NCBI RefSeq assembly: GCF_000522985.1
Contig: NZ_CP007128.1
Location: 2,712,220-2,776,219, forward strand
Direction: 5' to 3'
Length of the DNA stretch: 64,000 nt
From: Gemmatirosa kalamazoonensis
GTDB lineage: Bacteria > Gemmatimonadota > Gemmatimonadetes > Gemmatimonadales > Gemmatimonadaceae
Every line of letters starts with the position of its first letter. Position 1 is the stretch's first letter. Shown piece by piece: positions 9,932 to 16,847 of this stretch. The notes beneath the pieces are model-generated. The model did no database searches and was not told the DNA's origin. It saw nothing but the letters and a program-made list of their open reading frames with translations. The position numbers and the translations under genes were made by a program.

Positions 9932-10013
9932 GGGACTCGGGACTCGGGACTCGGGACTCGGGACTCGGGGGGCACGAGTTCCGAGTCCCGAGTCCCGAGT
10001 CCCGAGTCCCGAG
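9932..10013. terminator. Word-repeat hairpin of GGGACTC units
   Basis: About five tandem GGGACTC units (9932-9969) face about four and a half GAGTCCC units (9981-10013), giving a ~33-base stem with a short loop. The hairpin lies between the converging AhpD-like and deacetylase genes and is a likely bidirectional terminator. It is not a CRISPR: there are no spacers, and the halves are inverted. Confidence 0.6.
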
Positions 10014-10017
10014 CCAC

Positions 10018-11049
10018 TCACTTCGCGACGAACCGGTTGTTCGTGGCGTCCAACCGTTCCAGGGTCTTCCGGATGTCGTCGCCGACCGCCTCGATGCGGG
10101 TGATGCTGTGCGGGTTGAACGCGGGGTCGTACGGGCTGCGCGTCGGGCCGCCGGAGACCTCCATCACGTCGTCGAACTTGTAGGTCACCGTCTTCTTGCT
10201 CTTCGGGTCCGTCCACGACCCGGACCAGGCGAGCGCGCGGTTCTTCGGCCAGATGCCGTACGGCAGCGCGAACGAGCGCACGCGGTAGCCGGGCACCGCG
10301 GAGTCGATCCCCATCACGTTCCGCGCGATCTGCTCCTGCACCACGGCGTCGGAGTACTTGTCGAGCCGAGCGTGCCAGAGCGTGTGCGAGCAGAGCTCGA
10401 AGCCCTGCTGGTTCAGCCACTGCACCTTCTGGAAGCGCCACGCCTTCTGTTGCCCTTTGAACTTCGGGCCGTCGCCGAAGAAGTTGTGGCCGGCGGCGCC
10501 GCCGTTCAGCATGCAGAACGTGCCCCGGTTCTTCCATCCGGGGTGCGACTTCGCGAAGTCGAGCCAGATGCCGACCCCGCTGTTCGGATCGATCTTGCCC
10601 GCCTCGCCGAGGTAGCTGAACTGCTCGGGCGACGCATCGTCGAACACGAACACGACGGGTGACATCCCGGGCGGCACGTCGCGGAAGTCCTTGTCGAGCA
10701 GCTGCGACATGTTGATCGGCCGATAGCCGCGCTTGTACACCTCCTCGAGATCCGCCTTGAAGCTGGCGACGGTCCGCGTGTACATCGCGTTCTTCTCGCC
10801 GCCGATGACGTGGTACTCGAGGACGGGAATGCGCCCGTTCAGGTTCGGCGCGCGACCGCCGCCGGGGGCCCCGGCGGACGACGCCGCCACCTCACCGCCT
10901 GCGGTGGTCGAGTCGGCGGTGGCCTGTCCGGGGGACGCGGCGCTGTCCCCGGTGGTGGCCGGCGCGCGGTGGGTGTCGCCCTTGGCGCAGGCGGCGAACG
11001 TGGCCGCGGCGAGCAGCGCGGCGGCGAGCGGAGCGGATCGACGAGACAT
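10018..11049 (-). CDS. Polysaccharide deacetylase family lipoprotein
   Basis: This is a 343-residue exported protein. The start at 11049 gives a clean lipoprotein signal ending in FAAC (Cys21); a longer start at 11124 would spoil it. A Ser/Thr/Ala-rich linker follows. The NodB-like domain then begins at RIPVLEYHVIGG, with FVFDDASPEQF as the first catalytic block (the usual form is TFDDG, here FDDA) and CSHTLWHARL as the metal-binding HxxxH block. NodB enzymes remove acetyl groups from cell-wall or surface glycans with a metal ion and a catalytic Asp. The lipobox suggests anchoring in the periplasm or outer membrane. The glycan substrate cannot be read from sequence. Confidence 0.85.
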   Translation of the reverse strand: MSRRSAPLAAALLAAATFAACAKGDTHRAPATTGDSAASPGQATADSTTAGGEVAASSAGAPGGGRAPNLNGRIPVLEYHVIGGEKNAMYTRTVASFKADLEEVYKRGYRPINMSQLLDKDFRDVPPGMSPVVFVFDDASPEQFSYLGEAGKIDPNSGVGIWLDFAKSHPGWKNRGTFCMLNGGAAGHNFFGDGPKFKGQQKAWRFQKVQWLNQQGFELCSHTLWHARLDKYSDAVVQEQIARNVMGIDSAVPGYRVRSFALPYGIWPKNRALAWSGSWTDPKSKKTVTYKFDDVMEVSGGPTRSPYDPAFNPHSITRIEAVGDDIRKTLERLDATNNRFVAK

Positions 11050-11186
11050 CTCTGGGAGCGGGGGGGTCGGAGCGTGGCGCCCGTGCGGGGCCGCGGGACT
11101 GGCTCTGGGCACGAGCCATTCCATCCGCCCGGAACGATAGCCGGTGCCCCGGGGTGCTGGCGTACCCTGTGCGTTAAGAAGTCGCC

Positions 11187-13358
11187 ATGCTGAACGAGCG
11201 CCTCGCGCGTCTTCGCGCGCGCCTGCGTCCCGATCCGGCGAACCCGCCGCGGCTCTGGATGCGCAAGCAGTGGCCGGGGCTGCTCGCCCTCGCCCTGGTC
11301 CTCGGCACGATCACGTTCGGGGACGTGTGGGTCGCGACGTGCGGACTCGAGGGCTGCCCGAGCGGCGCCGAGATTCGCGCGTTCCATCCAACGGAAGGCG
11401 GCCGCATCCTCGACCGCAACCGCACGGCGATGGGGCGGCTGCGCCTCGTGCGCCGGGTGAACGTGCCGCTCGCCCAGGTGCCGGTCCACGTACGGCAGGC
11501 GTTCATCGCCACCGAGGATCGCCGCTTCTACCAGCACCGCGGCGTCGACTGGCGCGGCGCGTTCCGCGCCGTCGGCGCGAACCTGCGCGCGGGCGGCGTG
11601 CGCGAGGGGTTCAGCACCATCACGATGCAGGTGGTGCGCAACACGTTCGCCGTCGAGCGGCAGGGCGAGCGCTCCGTGCAGCGCAAGCTGATCGAGCTGC
11701 GCCTGAGCCGCCTCATCGAGCGCGCGCTCACGAAGGACGAGATCCTCCAGCTCTACCTCAACGTCATCTACCTCGGCAACGGCGTGTACGGCGTGGAGGC
11801 GGCGAGCCGCGACCTGTTCGGCCGCAGCGTGAAGGACGTCACGCTCGCCCAGGCCGCGATGCTCGCCGCGCTGCCGAAGGGTCCGAGCGCGTACACGCCG
11901 CGGAAGGCGCCCGACCGGGCGCTGCGGCGCCGCAACCTCGTGCTCGCGCTCATGACGCGTGAGGGATACATCAACGCCGACCAGGCCCGCGGCGCGGCCG
12001 GCGAGCGGCTCGTCGTGAACAAGGAAGGGTGGCGCCCCGACTCGAAGACCGACTCGTACGCGCTCGACGTCGTGCGCGAGCTCGTCGACTCGGTGCGCGA
12101 TGCGCAGCACATCGAGTCGTACGACCTCACGGTGCTCACGACGCTCGACCTGAAGGCCCAGCAGGCGGCCGAGCGCGCGGTGCTGAAACGCGCGAACGCG
12201 ATCGGCTCGGTGACGGGACGGGCCGGCGCCGAGGGGGCGATGGTCGCGCTCGACCCGCGCACCGGCGATCTGCGCGCGCTCGTCGGTGGACGCGTGTACG
12301 AGCGCGGGAACTTCAACCGCGCCACCGACGCGCGGCGGCAGCCCGGCTCCGCGTTCAAGCCGTTCGTGTACGCCACGGCGCTCATGAGCGGCATGACGCC
12401 CGCGACCGAGATCGACGACGATCCGATCGAGGTGCAGATCGACCGCAACAAGGTCTGGCGCCCGTCGAACTACAACGACGAGTACCTCGGCCAGACGACG
12501 CTGCGCACCGCGCTCGCGCACTCGGCCAACGCGGCGACCGTGCGCGTGAGCCGATCGATCGGCGAGCCGCGCATCGTCGAGGTCGCGCACCGCAACGGCA
12601 TCACGAGCAAGCTCGATCCGGTGCCGTCGCTCGCCCTCGGCGCGGTGGAGGTGACGCCGCTCGAGCTGGTGACGGCGTACGCGCCGTTCGCGAACGGCGG
12701 CTATCGCGTCCGCCCGCGCATCGTGCTCGCGATCGCGACGAACGACGGCACGGTGCTGTGGACCGCGGACCCGCCGCAGCGCACGCCGGTGATGGAGGCG
12801 CGCGACGCGTTCCTGCTGACGTCGATGCTGCGCTCGGTGGTGGACGAGGGGACGGGGCGCGCGGTGCGCGATTACGGCGTCACGGGGCCGGTGGCGGGCA
12901 AGACGGGCACGACGAACAACGGCACCGACGTCTGGTTCGTGGGCTACACGCCGACGCTGATCGCCGGCTTCTGGTTCGGCTACGACGAGCCGCGCACGTT
13001 AGGCGGCGGCGCGTCGGGCGGCCGGCTCGCCGCGCCGGCGTGGGCGGAGTTCTACCAGACCGGCTGGAAGGAGAAGGGGCTCGACTGGGCGCCGCCGCCG
13101 GGCCTCGTGCGTCGCACGATCGACGCCGACAACGGCTACCTCGCCACCGAGTGGTGCCCGCGGGTGCGCGACGAGTGGTTCAAGGCCGGCACCGAGCCGA
13201 CCGGCTACTGCCCGATCCACACCTCGCCGCCCGTGGAGGCCGAGCCGCAGATCGACGAGACGCTGCCGAACGGCACGCTCCCGCAGGCGATCGAGAAGGC
13301 GGGGAAGAGCGTCGGCAGCAAGCTGTCGCGCGCGCTGAAGAAGATCTTCAAGTGGTGA
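11187..13358 (+). CDS. Class A penicillin-binding protein (PBP1A type)
   Basis: This 723-residue enzyme polymerises and cross-links peptidoglycan. It has a short cytoplasmic N-terminus and one membrane segment (about residues 30-50). The GT51 glycosyltransferase domain shows IATEDRRFYQHRGVD with the catalytic Glu, STITMQVVRN and LYLNVIYLGNGVYGVE. The transpeptidase domain has SAFK (Ser388), SAN (446-448) and KTGTTNNGTD (572 on), so both activities look intact. The tail is Lys-rich. The ATG at 11187 has a TAAGAA box 6 bases upstream and no Shine-Dalgarno. The 3' end overlaps the converging lipid-kinase gene by 11 bases. Confidence 0.95.
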   Translation: MLNERLARLRARLRPDPANPPRLWMRKQWPGLLALALVLGTITFGDVWVATCGLEGCPSGAEIRAFHPTEGGRILDRNRTAMGRLRLVRRVNVPLAQVPVHVRQAFIATEDRRFYQHRGVDWRGAFRAVGANLRAGGVREGFSTITMQVVRNTFAVERQGERSVQRKLIELRLSRLIERALTKDEILQLYLNVIYLGNGVYGVEAASRDLFGRSVKDVTLAQAAMLAALPKGPSAYTPRKAPDRALRRRNLVLALMTREGYINADQARGAAGERLVVNKEGWRPDSKTDSYALDVVRELVDSVRDAQHIESYDLTVLTTLDLKAQQAAERAVLKRANAIGSVTGRAGAEGAMVALDPRTGDLRALVGGRVYERGNFNRATDARRQPGSAFKPFVYATALMSGMTPATEIDDDPIEVQIDRNKVWRPSNYNDEYLGQTTLRTALAHSANAATVRVSRSIGEPRIVEVAHRNGITSKLDPVPSLALGAVEVTPLELVTAYAPFANGGYRVRPRIVLAIATNDGTVLWTADPPQRTPVMEARDAFLLTSMLRSVVDEGTGRAVRDYGVTGPVAGKTGTTNNGTDVWFVGYTPTLIAGFWFGYDEPRTLGGGASGGRLAAPAWAEFYQTGWKEKGLDWAPPPGLVRRTIDADNGYLATEWCPRVRDEWFKAGTEPTGYCPIHTSPPVEAEPQIDETLPNGTLPQAIEKAGKSVGSKLSRALKKIFKW

Positions 13359-14253
13359 CGCCGTCGCGCGGGTGCACCACGCGCACCGCGCCGCGCTCCA
13401 GCCGGTAGTGCAGCGGGGCGGGGAGCCGCACGAGCTCCCCGTCGATCGACACGTTGCCCCACTTGCGGCGCATCGTGACCGTGCACTCGTCGACGAGAAA
13501 CGCGTCGAGCGCGTCGCCGTGGGTGAGCGCGCGCACGCCGCGGAACAGCGCCCCGAACGCGAGCGCGGCGACGCTCGACGGCGTGTTCGCGCGCACGACG
13601 AGCACGTGCAGCGCGTGCGCTCCCGTCGGCATCCGCGCGCCGAGCCCGTTCGCCGCGCGCTCGAGCGCGCGTTCGCCGACGCCCACGAACAGCAGCGGCG
13701 TGCGATAGGTGCGCGCGATCCCGTCGCTCGTGCGGAACGCGACGACGAACCCGCGCAGCCCGGCCCACACGCGGATCGCCGCGACGACGCTCGCGAGGTG
13801 GTAGCCGAGCCGCCGCTCCAGCTGCTCGCGCGTGCGCACGAACAGCACGTAGAGGCCGACGGAGCTGGTGTTCAGCACTGCGCGGTCGTTCACGTACGCG
13901 AGGTCGACCGGCCGCACGTCGCCGGTGGCCGCGACGTCCAGCGCCGCGGGAAAGTCGCCGAGCGGGATGCCGATGTCGCGCGCGAAGTGGTTCAGCGTCC
14001 CGCCCGGAAGCACGGCCACCTCGAGCGGCGTCCCCGCCGCCGCGCCCGCGCCCTGCGCGATGGTGCCGTCACCACCGGCGACCGCGACGCGCGGCGTCCC
14101 ACGCGCCGCCTCGGCGCGCACGAGCTCCGCGAGTCGCTGTGGGTCCACCACGCGCAGGTCGAAGCGCGGGTCGGCCTCGAGCGCGGCGCGCACCTGCTCG
14201 GCGCTGCCGGAGCGTGGATTGACGAACGCGGGGATGCGGGCGGGAGAGGTCAC
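13348..14253 (-). CDS. Diacylglycerol kinase / YegS-like lipid kinase family protein
   Basis: This 301-residue predicted cytoplasmic kinase has the nucleotide-binding block VAVAGGDGTIAQGAG, matching the GGDGT motif of the DAGK catalytic domain. LPGGTLNHFARDIGIPLG follows, as is standard in YegS/DgkB/LCB5 relatives. The N-terminal FVNPRSGSAE is the usual first strand and loop. Members phosphorylate diacylglycerol or related lipids with ATP; the exact lipid is unknown. Its last 11 bases overlap the end of the penicillin-binding protein gene in the opposite direction. The 178-base gap upstream carries a diverged repeat shared with the region after gltD. Confidence 0.88.
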   Translation of the reverse strand: MTSPARIPAFVNPRSGSAEQVRAALEADPRFDLRVVDPQRLAELVRAEAARGTPRVAVAGGDGTIAQGAGAAAGTPLEVAVLPGGTLNHFARDIGIPLGDFPAALDVAATGDVRPVDLAYVNDRAVLNTSSVGLYVLFVRTREQLERRLGYHLASVVAAIRVWAGLRGFVVAFRTSDGIARTYRTPLLFVGVGERALERAANGLGARMPTGAHALHVLVVRANTPSSVAALAFGALFRGVRALTHGDALDAFLVDECTVTMRRKWGNVSIDGELVRLPAPLHYRLERGAVRVVHPRDGVTT

Positions 14254-14292
14254 GGCGCTGTGTTCACGGCGGTGGCGATGCTGCGCGATCGA

Positions 14293-14348
14293 TACGGCGC
14301 GATGAAGCGCTAGCAGTGTCTCACACCGCTCGACGGCGTCGTACCGCG
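14293..14348 (+). repeat. Diverged intergenic repeat, copy A
   Basis: This contains TACGGCGC, then after 17 bases GTCTCACACCG, then ACGGCG; the complement of 22923-22978 has the same blocks at the same spacing. A second shared block, GGCGATGCTGCGC, lies at 14274-14286. The repeat is non-coding and sits between the kinase start and the LOG-family stop. Confidence 0.45.
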
Positions 14349-14431
14349 CGGTTCAGCGATGCGGGCGTCGTTCGCGCCTCATCGCGCACTATCGCCAGCG
14401 CCGTACCGCCGGCGCAGAGCGCGGCGCCGTA

Positions 14432-15040
14432 TCAGGCTTCTTCCGTCGTCAGCCACCGCGTGGTCGCGGGCGCCTCGTACGCCGCGAGGCGCGCGAGCAG
14501 GCGGTCGGGCTGCTCCTCGACGACCAGCATCGCCCGGTGCGCGGGCCGCACGAACCCCTGCGTCACGAGGTGCTCGACCATCGCGAGCAGCGGGTCGAAG
14601 AAGCCGCCGACGTTGAGCAGGGCCACGGGCTTCGTGTGGATGCCGAGCTGCGCCCACGTCCACATCTCGAACAGCTCCTCGAGCGTGCCGGCGCCGCCGG
14701 GGAGCGCGACGAACGCGTCGGAGCGCTCGGCCATCAGCGCCTTGCGCTCGTGCATCGTGTCGACGACGAGCAGCTCGGTGAGCCCGGTGTGTCCCACCTC
14801 GCGCGACCAGAGTGGGCGCGGCATCACGCCGACGACGCGCCCGCCGTCGTCGAGCGCCGCGTCGGCGATGGCACCCATGACGCCGACGCGCGCGCCGCCG
14901 TAGACGAGCGCGACCCCCCGCCGCGCGAGCAGGCGGCCGAGGTCGCGCGCCGCGTCGACGTACGCGCCGTCGACGCCGGAGCTCGAGCCGCAGAACACGC
15001 AGACCGCAGACAGCCGGCGGGGAGACGGATCGGTAGGCAT
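14432..15040 (-). CDS. LOG-family protein (cytokinin-type phosphoribohydrolase fold)
   Basis: This 202-residue protein has a Rossmann-like fold. It begins VCVFCGSSSGVDGAYVDAA and carries the family signature PGGAGTLEELFEMWTW; an Arg/Lys-containing MHERKALM helix precedes it. These are the nucleotide-binding and catalytic motifs of the LOG/TIGR00730 family, which hydrolyse nucleoside 5'-monophosphates to base plus ribose 5-phosphate. Bacterial members are often annotated as lysine decarboxylases, wrongly. The start at 15040 is chosen because a -10-like TATCTT lies 7 bases upstream and the longer open frame looks like antisense noise. It diverges from the permease gene with a shared symmetric promoter region. 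Confidence 0.9.
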   Translation of the reverse strand: MPTDPSPRRLSAVCVFCGSSSGVDGAYVDAARDLGRLLARRGVALVYGGARVGVMGAIADAALDDGGRVVGVMPRPLWSREVGHTGLTELLVVDTMHERKALMAERSDAFVALPGGAGTLEELFEMWTWAQLGIHTKPVALLNVGGFFDPLLAMVEHLVTQGFVRPAHRAMLVVEEQPDRLLARLAAYEAPATTRWLTTEEA

Positions 15041-15043
15041 GGC

Positions 15044-15074
15044 GGGGAAGATAGTCACGCTATCTTGCCCCGCG
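15044..15074. promoter_or_regulatory. Symmetric divergent promoter with two TATCTT boxes
   Basis: TATCTT occurs on the plus strand at 15061-15066, 7 bases before the permease GTG. The mirror-image TATCTT is on the minus strand at 15048-15053, 7 bases before the LOG-family ATG. The flanking G/C blocks (gcgggg, ccccgc) extend the dyad. Both genes would be leaderless, and the dyad could also be a shared operator. Confidence 0.5.
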
Positions 15075-16438
15075 TGACCACGACCTCCTCTCCGGAAGGC
15101 GCCGGCTACGCGCGCCGCCTCGGGCTGTTCTCCGCGACGATGCTCGTCGTCGGCGGCATCATCGGCTCGGGGATCTTCCTCAATCCCGCGATCGTCGCGC
15201 GGCGCACGGGCTCCGCGGCGCTCACCCTCGGCACCTGGGCGCTCGGCGCGGTGATCGCGCTGCTCGGCGCGTTCATCTTCGCGGAGCTCGGGCGCCGGCG
15301 GCCGCACGTCGGCGGCGGGTACGCGTACCTGCGCGACGCGTTCGGGCCGCTGCCGGCGTTCCTGTACGCGTGGGCGCTGCTGCTCGCCATCGCCACCGGC
15401 GCGATCGCGGCGGTCGCGGTGACGTTCGCGAGCTACGCGGCGCCGCTGGTCGGCCTCGGCCCCGCGTCGGCGACGTGGCTCGCCGTGGCGCCGGTGGTCC
15501 TGCTCTCCATCGTGAACGTGCTCGGCGTCGAGCCGGGCGCGGCGACGCAGAGCGTGTTCACGGTGCTCAAGCTCGTCGCGTTAGGCGCGCTGCTCCTCGC
15601 CGCGGTGCTCGCGCCGCCGGGCGGGCTGCCGAGCCTCCCGACGCCGATCGCCGCCGCGCCGCTCGCGCCGCCGACGTCGTTAGGCGCCGCGCTGCTCGCC
15701 GTGAGCGCGGCGCTGGTGCCCGTGCTGTTCGCGTACGGCGGCTGGCAGCAGACGAACTTCGTCGCCGGTGAGCTGCGCGACCCCGAGCGCACACTGCCGC
15801 GCGCGCTGATCCTCGGCGTGCTGATCGTCGTCGTCGTCTACCTCGGCGCGAACGCGGCCTACCTGCGCACGCTCGGCGTGGCTGGGCTGGCCGCGAGCTC
15901 GGCGCCGGCGGCGGACACGATGAGCATCGTCGCGGGCGTTGCGGGGCGGCGGCTCATCGCGGCGGGGATCGCCGCGTCGACGTTCGGCTTCCTCGATCTC
16001 GTCATCCTCGTGACGCCGCGCGTGTACCAGGCGATGGCGCAGGACGGGCTGTTCTTCGCCGGCTTCGCGCGGCTGCATCCGCGGTGGCGCACGCCGGTGC
16101 TCGCGCTCGCGTTTCAGGGCGTCGTCGCGGTCGCGCTGATTCTCACGCGGAGCTACGGCCAGCTCCTCGATTGGGTCGTGTTCGCGGACTGGATCTTCTT
16201 CGGCACCACGGCGCTCACGCTCGTCGTGTTCCGGCGTCGCGATCGCCGCACGGGCGTCGCGGACGCGGGGTTCCGCGCGCCGCTCTACCCGGCGAGCGTC
16301 GCGCTGTTCGTGCTCGCCGCGGCGTACGTGGTGCTCGGCTCGGTGGTCTCCAATCCGGGCAACGCGCTGCGCGGCGCGCTGCTGCTGCTCGCGGGGGTTC
16401 CGGTCTTCCTGTTCTGGCGATCGCGCCGTGAGGGATGA
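15074..16438 (+). CDS. APC-family amino-acid permease
   Basis: This 454-residue inner-membrane transporter has about 12 hydrophobic segments. The first helix, MLVVGGIIGSGIFLNPAIV, holds the GxGIF substrate-binding break typical of the amino acid-polyamine-organocation superfamily. The later segment LFAYGGWQQTNFVAGELRDPERTLPRA matches the conserved helix 6 and the following loop of L-type and related exchangers. The GTG at 15074 leaves a short tail before helix 1; a later ATG would cut into that helix. No Shine-Dalgarno is visible, but TATCTT lies 7 bases upstream. The substrate cannot be told from sequence. A long hairpin starts at its stop codon. Confidence 0.9.
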   Translation: MTTTSSPEGAGYARRLGLFSATMLVVGGIIGSGIFLNPAIVARRTGSAALTLGTWALGAVIALLGAFIFAELGRRRPHVGGGYAYLRDAFGPLPAFLYAWALLLAIATGAIAAVAVTFASYAAPLVGLGPASATWLAVAPVVLLSIVNVLGVEPGAATQSVFTVLKLVALGALLLAAVLAPPGGLPSLPTPIAAAPLAPPTSLGAALLAVSAALVPVLFAYGGWQQTNFVAGELRDPERTLPRALILGVLIVVVVYLGANAAYLRTLGVAGLAASSAPAADTMSIVAGVAGRRLIAAGIAASTFGFLDLVILVTPRVYQAMAQDGLFFAGFARLHPRWRTPVLALAFQGVVAVALILTRSYGQLLDWVVFADWIFFGTTALTLVVFRRRDRRTGVADAGFRAPLYPASVALFVLAAAYVVLGSVVSNPGNALRGALLLLAGVPVFLFWRSRREG

Positions 16439-16559
16439 GGCGAGTGCTTCTGGGGATCCAAGGGCGATGAAAAGGATCTCGGGATAGGCTCACGGGTTCA
16501 GGCTCGAGCCCATCCAGAGATCCTGGAGATCGCCGTCGGATCCCCAGAAGTACTCGCCT
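16438..16559. repeat. 122-base imperfect palindrome after the permease gene
   Basis: Two 54-base arms (16438-16491 and 16506-16559) match in about 45 of 54 positions around a 14-base loop. The outer block cttctggggatcc is perfect, and all mismatches are internal. It starts on the last base of the permease stop. It could be a terminator, a processed RNA hairpin or a small non-autonomous palindromic element. No flanking direct repeats were seen. Confidence 0.6.
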
Positions 16560-16626
16560 CGGACCTTGTACCACCGTCGTACGAATCCGCCGCGATTCGT
16601 ACGATTCGGCAACAATCTCGATCCCA

Positions 16627-16656
16627 TTGCAGGAAGCGCCCGATCGCTGTTATGCT
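16627..16656 (+). promoter_or_regulatory. Sigma-70-like promoter of the glt leader
   Basis: TTGCAG (16627-16632), an 18-base spacer and TATGCT (16651-16656) form a good housekeeping promoter. The predicted start, near 16663, is about 25 bases before the leader peptide and 205 bases before gltB. The long leader agrees with attenuation control. Confidence 0.55.
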
Positions 16657-16687
16657 CGCTCCTGAGGAGACCAACGACGCCTGCCGC

Positions 16688-16783
16688 ATGACCAACGCCC
16701 AGCTTCGCGCCCGCCCGCTTCGCGCCCCGCGACTCCCGCGATTTATCGCGGCGATCGTCGTGGCAGTGCGAGTGCGTGTGTAG
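16688..16783 (+). CDS. Candidate 31-residue leader peptide ahead of gltB
   Basis: This is a short open frame, ATG at 16688 to TAG at 16783, encoding 31 residues. The N-terminal half is Arg/Leu/Pro-rich, and the C-terminal half reads FIAAIVVAVRVRV: five Val and two Ile in the last 12 residues. Runs of the regulating amino acid near the end of a leader peptide are the hallmark of ribosome-mediated attenuation in ilv/leu operons. A strong hairpin lies 30 bases downstream and gltB starts after it. A GAGGAG lies 19 bases upstream, rather far for a Shine-Dalgarno. The context is suggestive, but the peptide could be chance. If real, it would link glutamate synthase to Val/Ile or Arg supply. Confidence 0.4.
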   Translation: MTNAQLRARPLRAPRLPRFIAAIVVAVRVRV

Positions 16784-16813
16784 CGCGTTCGACGGGCGGC
16801 AGGTGCATGACCC

Positions 16814-16847
16814 AGAGCCCCTCCGAGCGCGCACTCGGCGGGGCTCT
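16814..16847 (+). terminator. Attenuator-like hairpin in the gltB leader
   Basis: AGAGCCCC-T-CCGAG (16814-16827) pairs with CTCGG-C-GGGGCTCT (16834-16847) across a six-base loop: 13 pairs with one mismatch. The next bases are T-richer (tcgcttgtc) but form no full T-run. It sits between the candidate leader peptide and the gltB start at 16868, the standard place for an attenuator. Confidence 0.5.

Noticed and set aside
9932-10013. Short regular repeats that could suggest a CRISPR array
   Set aside because: Repeats touch each other without spacers and the two halves are inverted; no cas genes are present.
14432-15307. Longer N-terminus for the LOG-family protein
   Set aside because: The extra residues are antisense to the permease gene and lack similarity; the start at 15040 fits the family and the promoter box.
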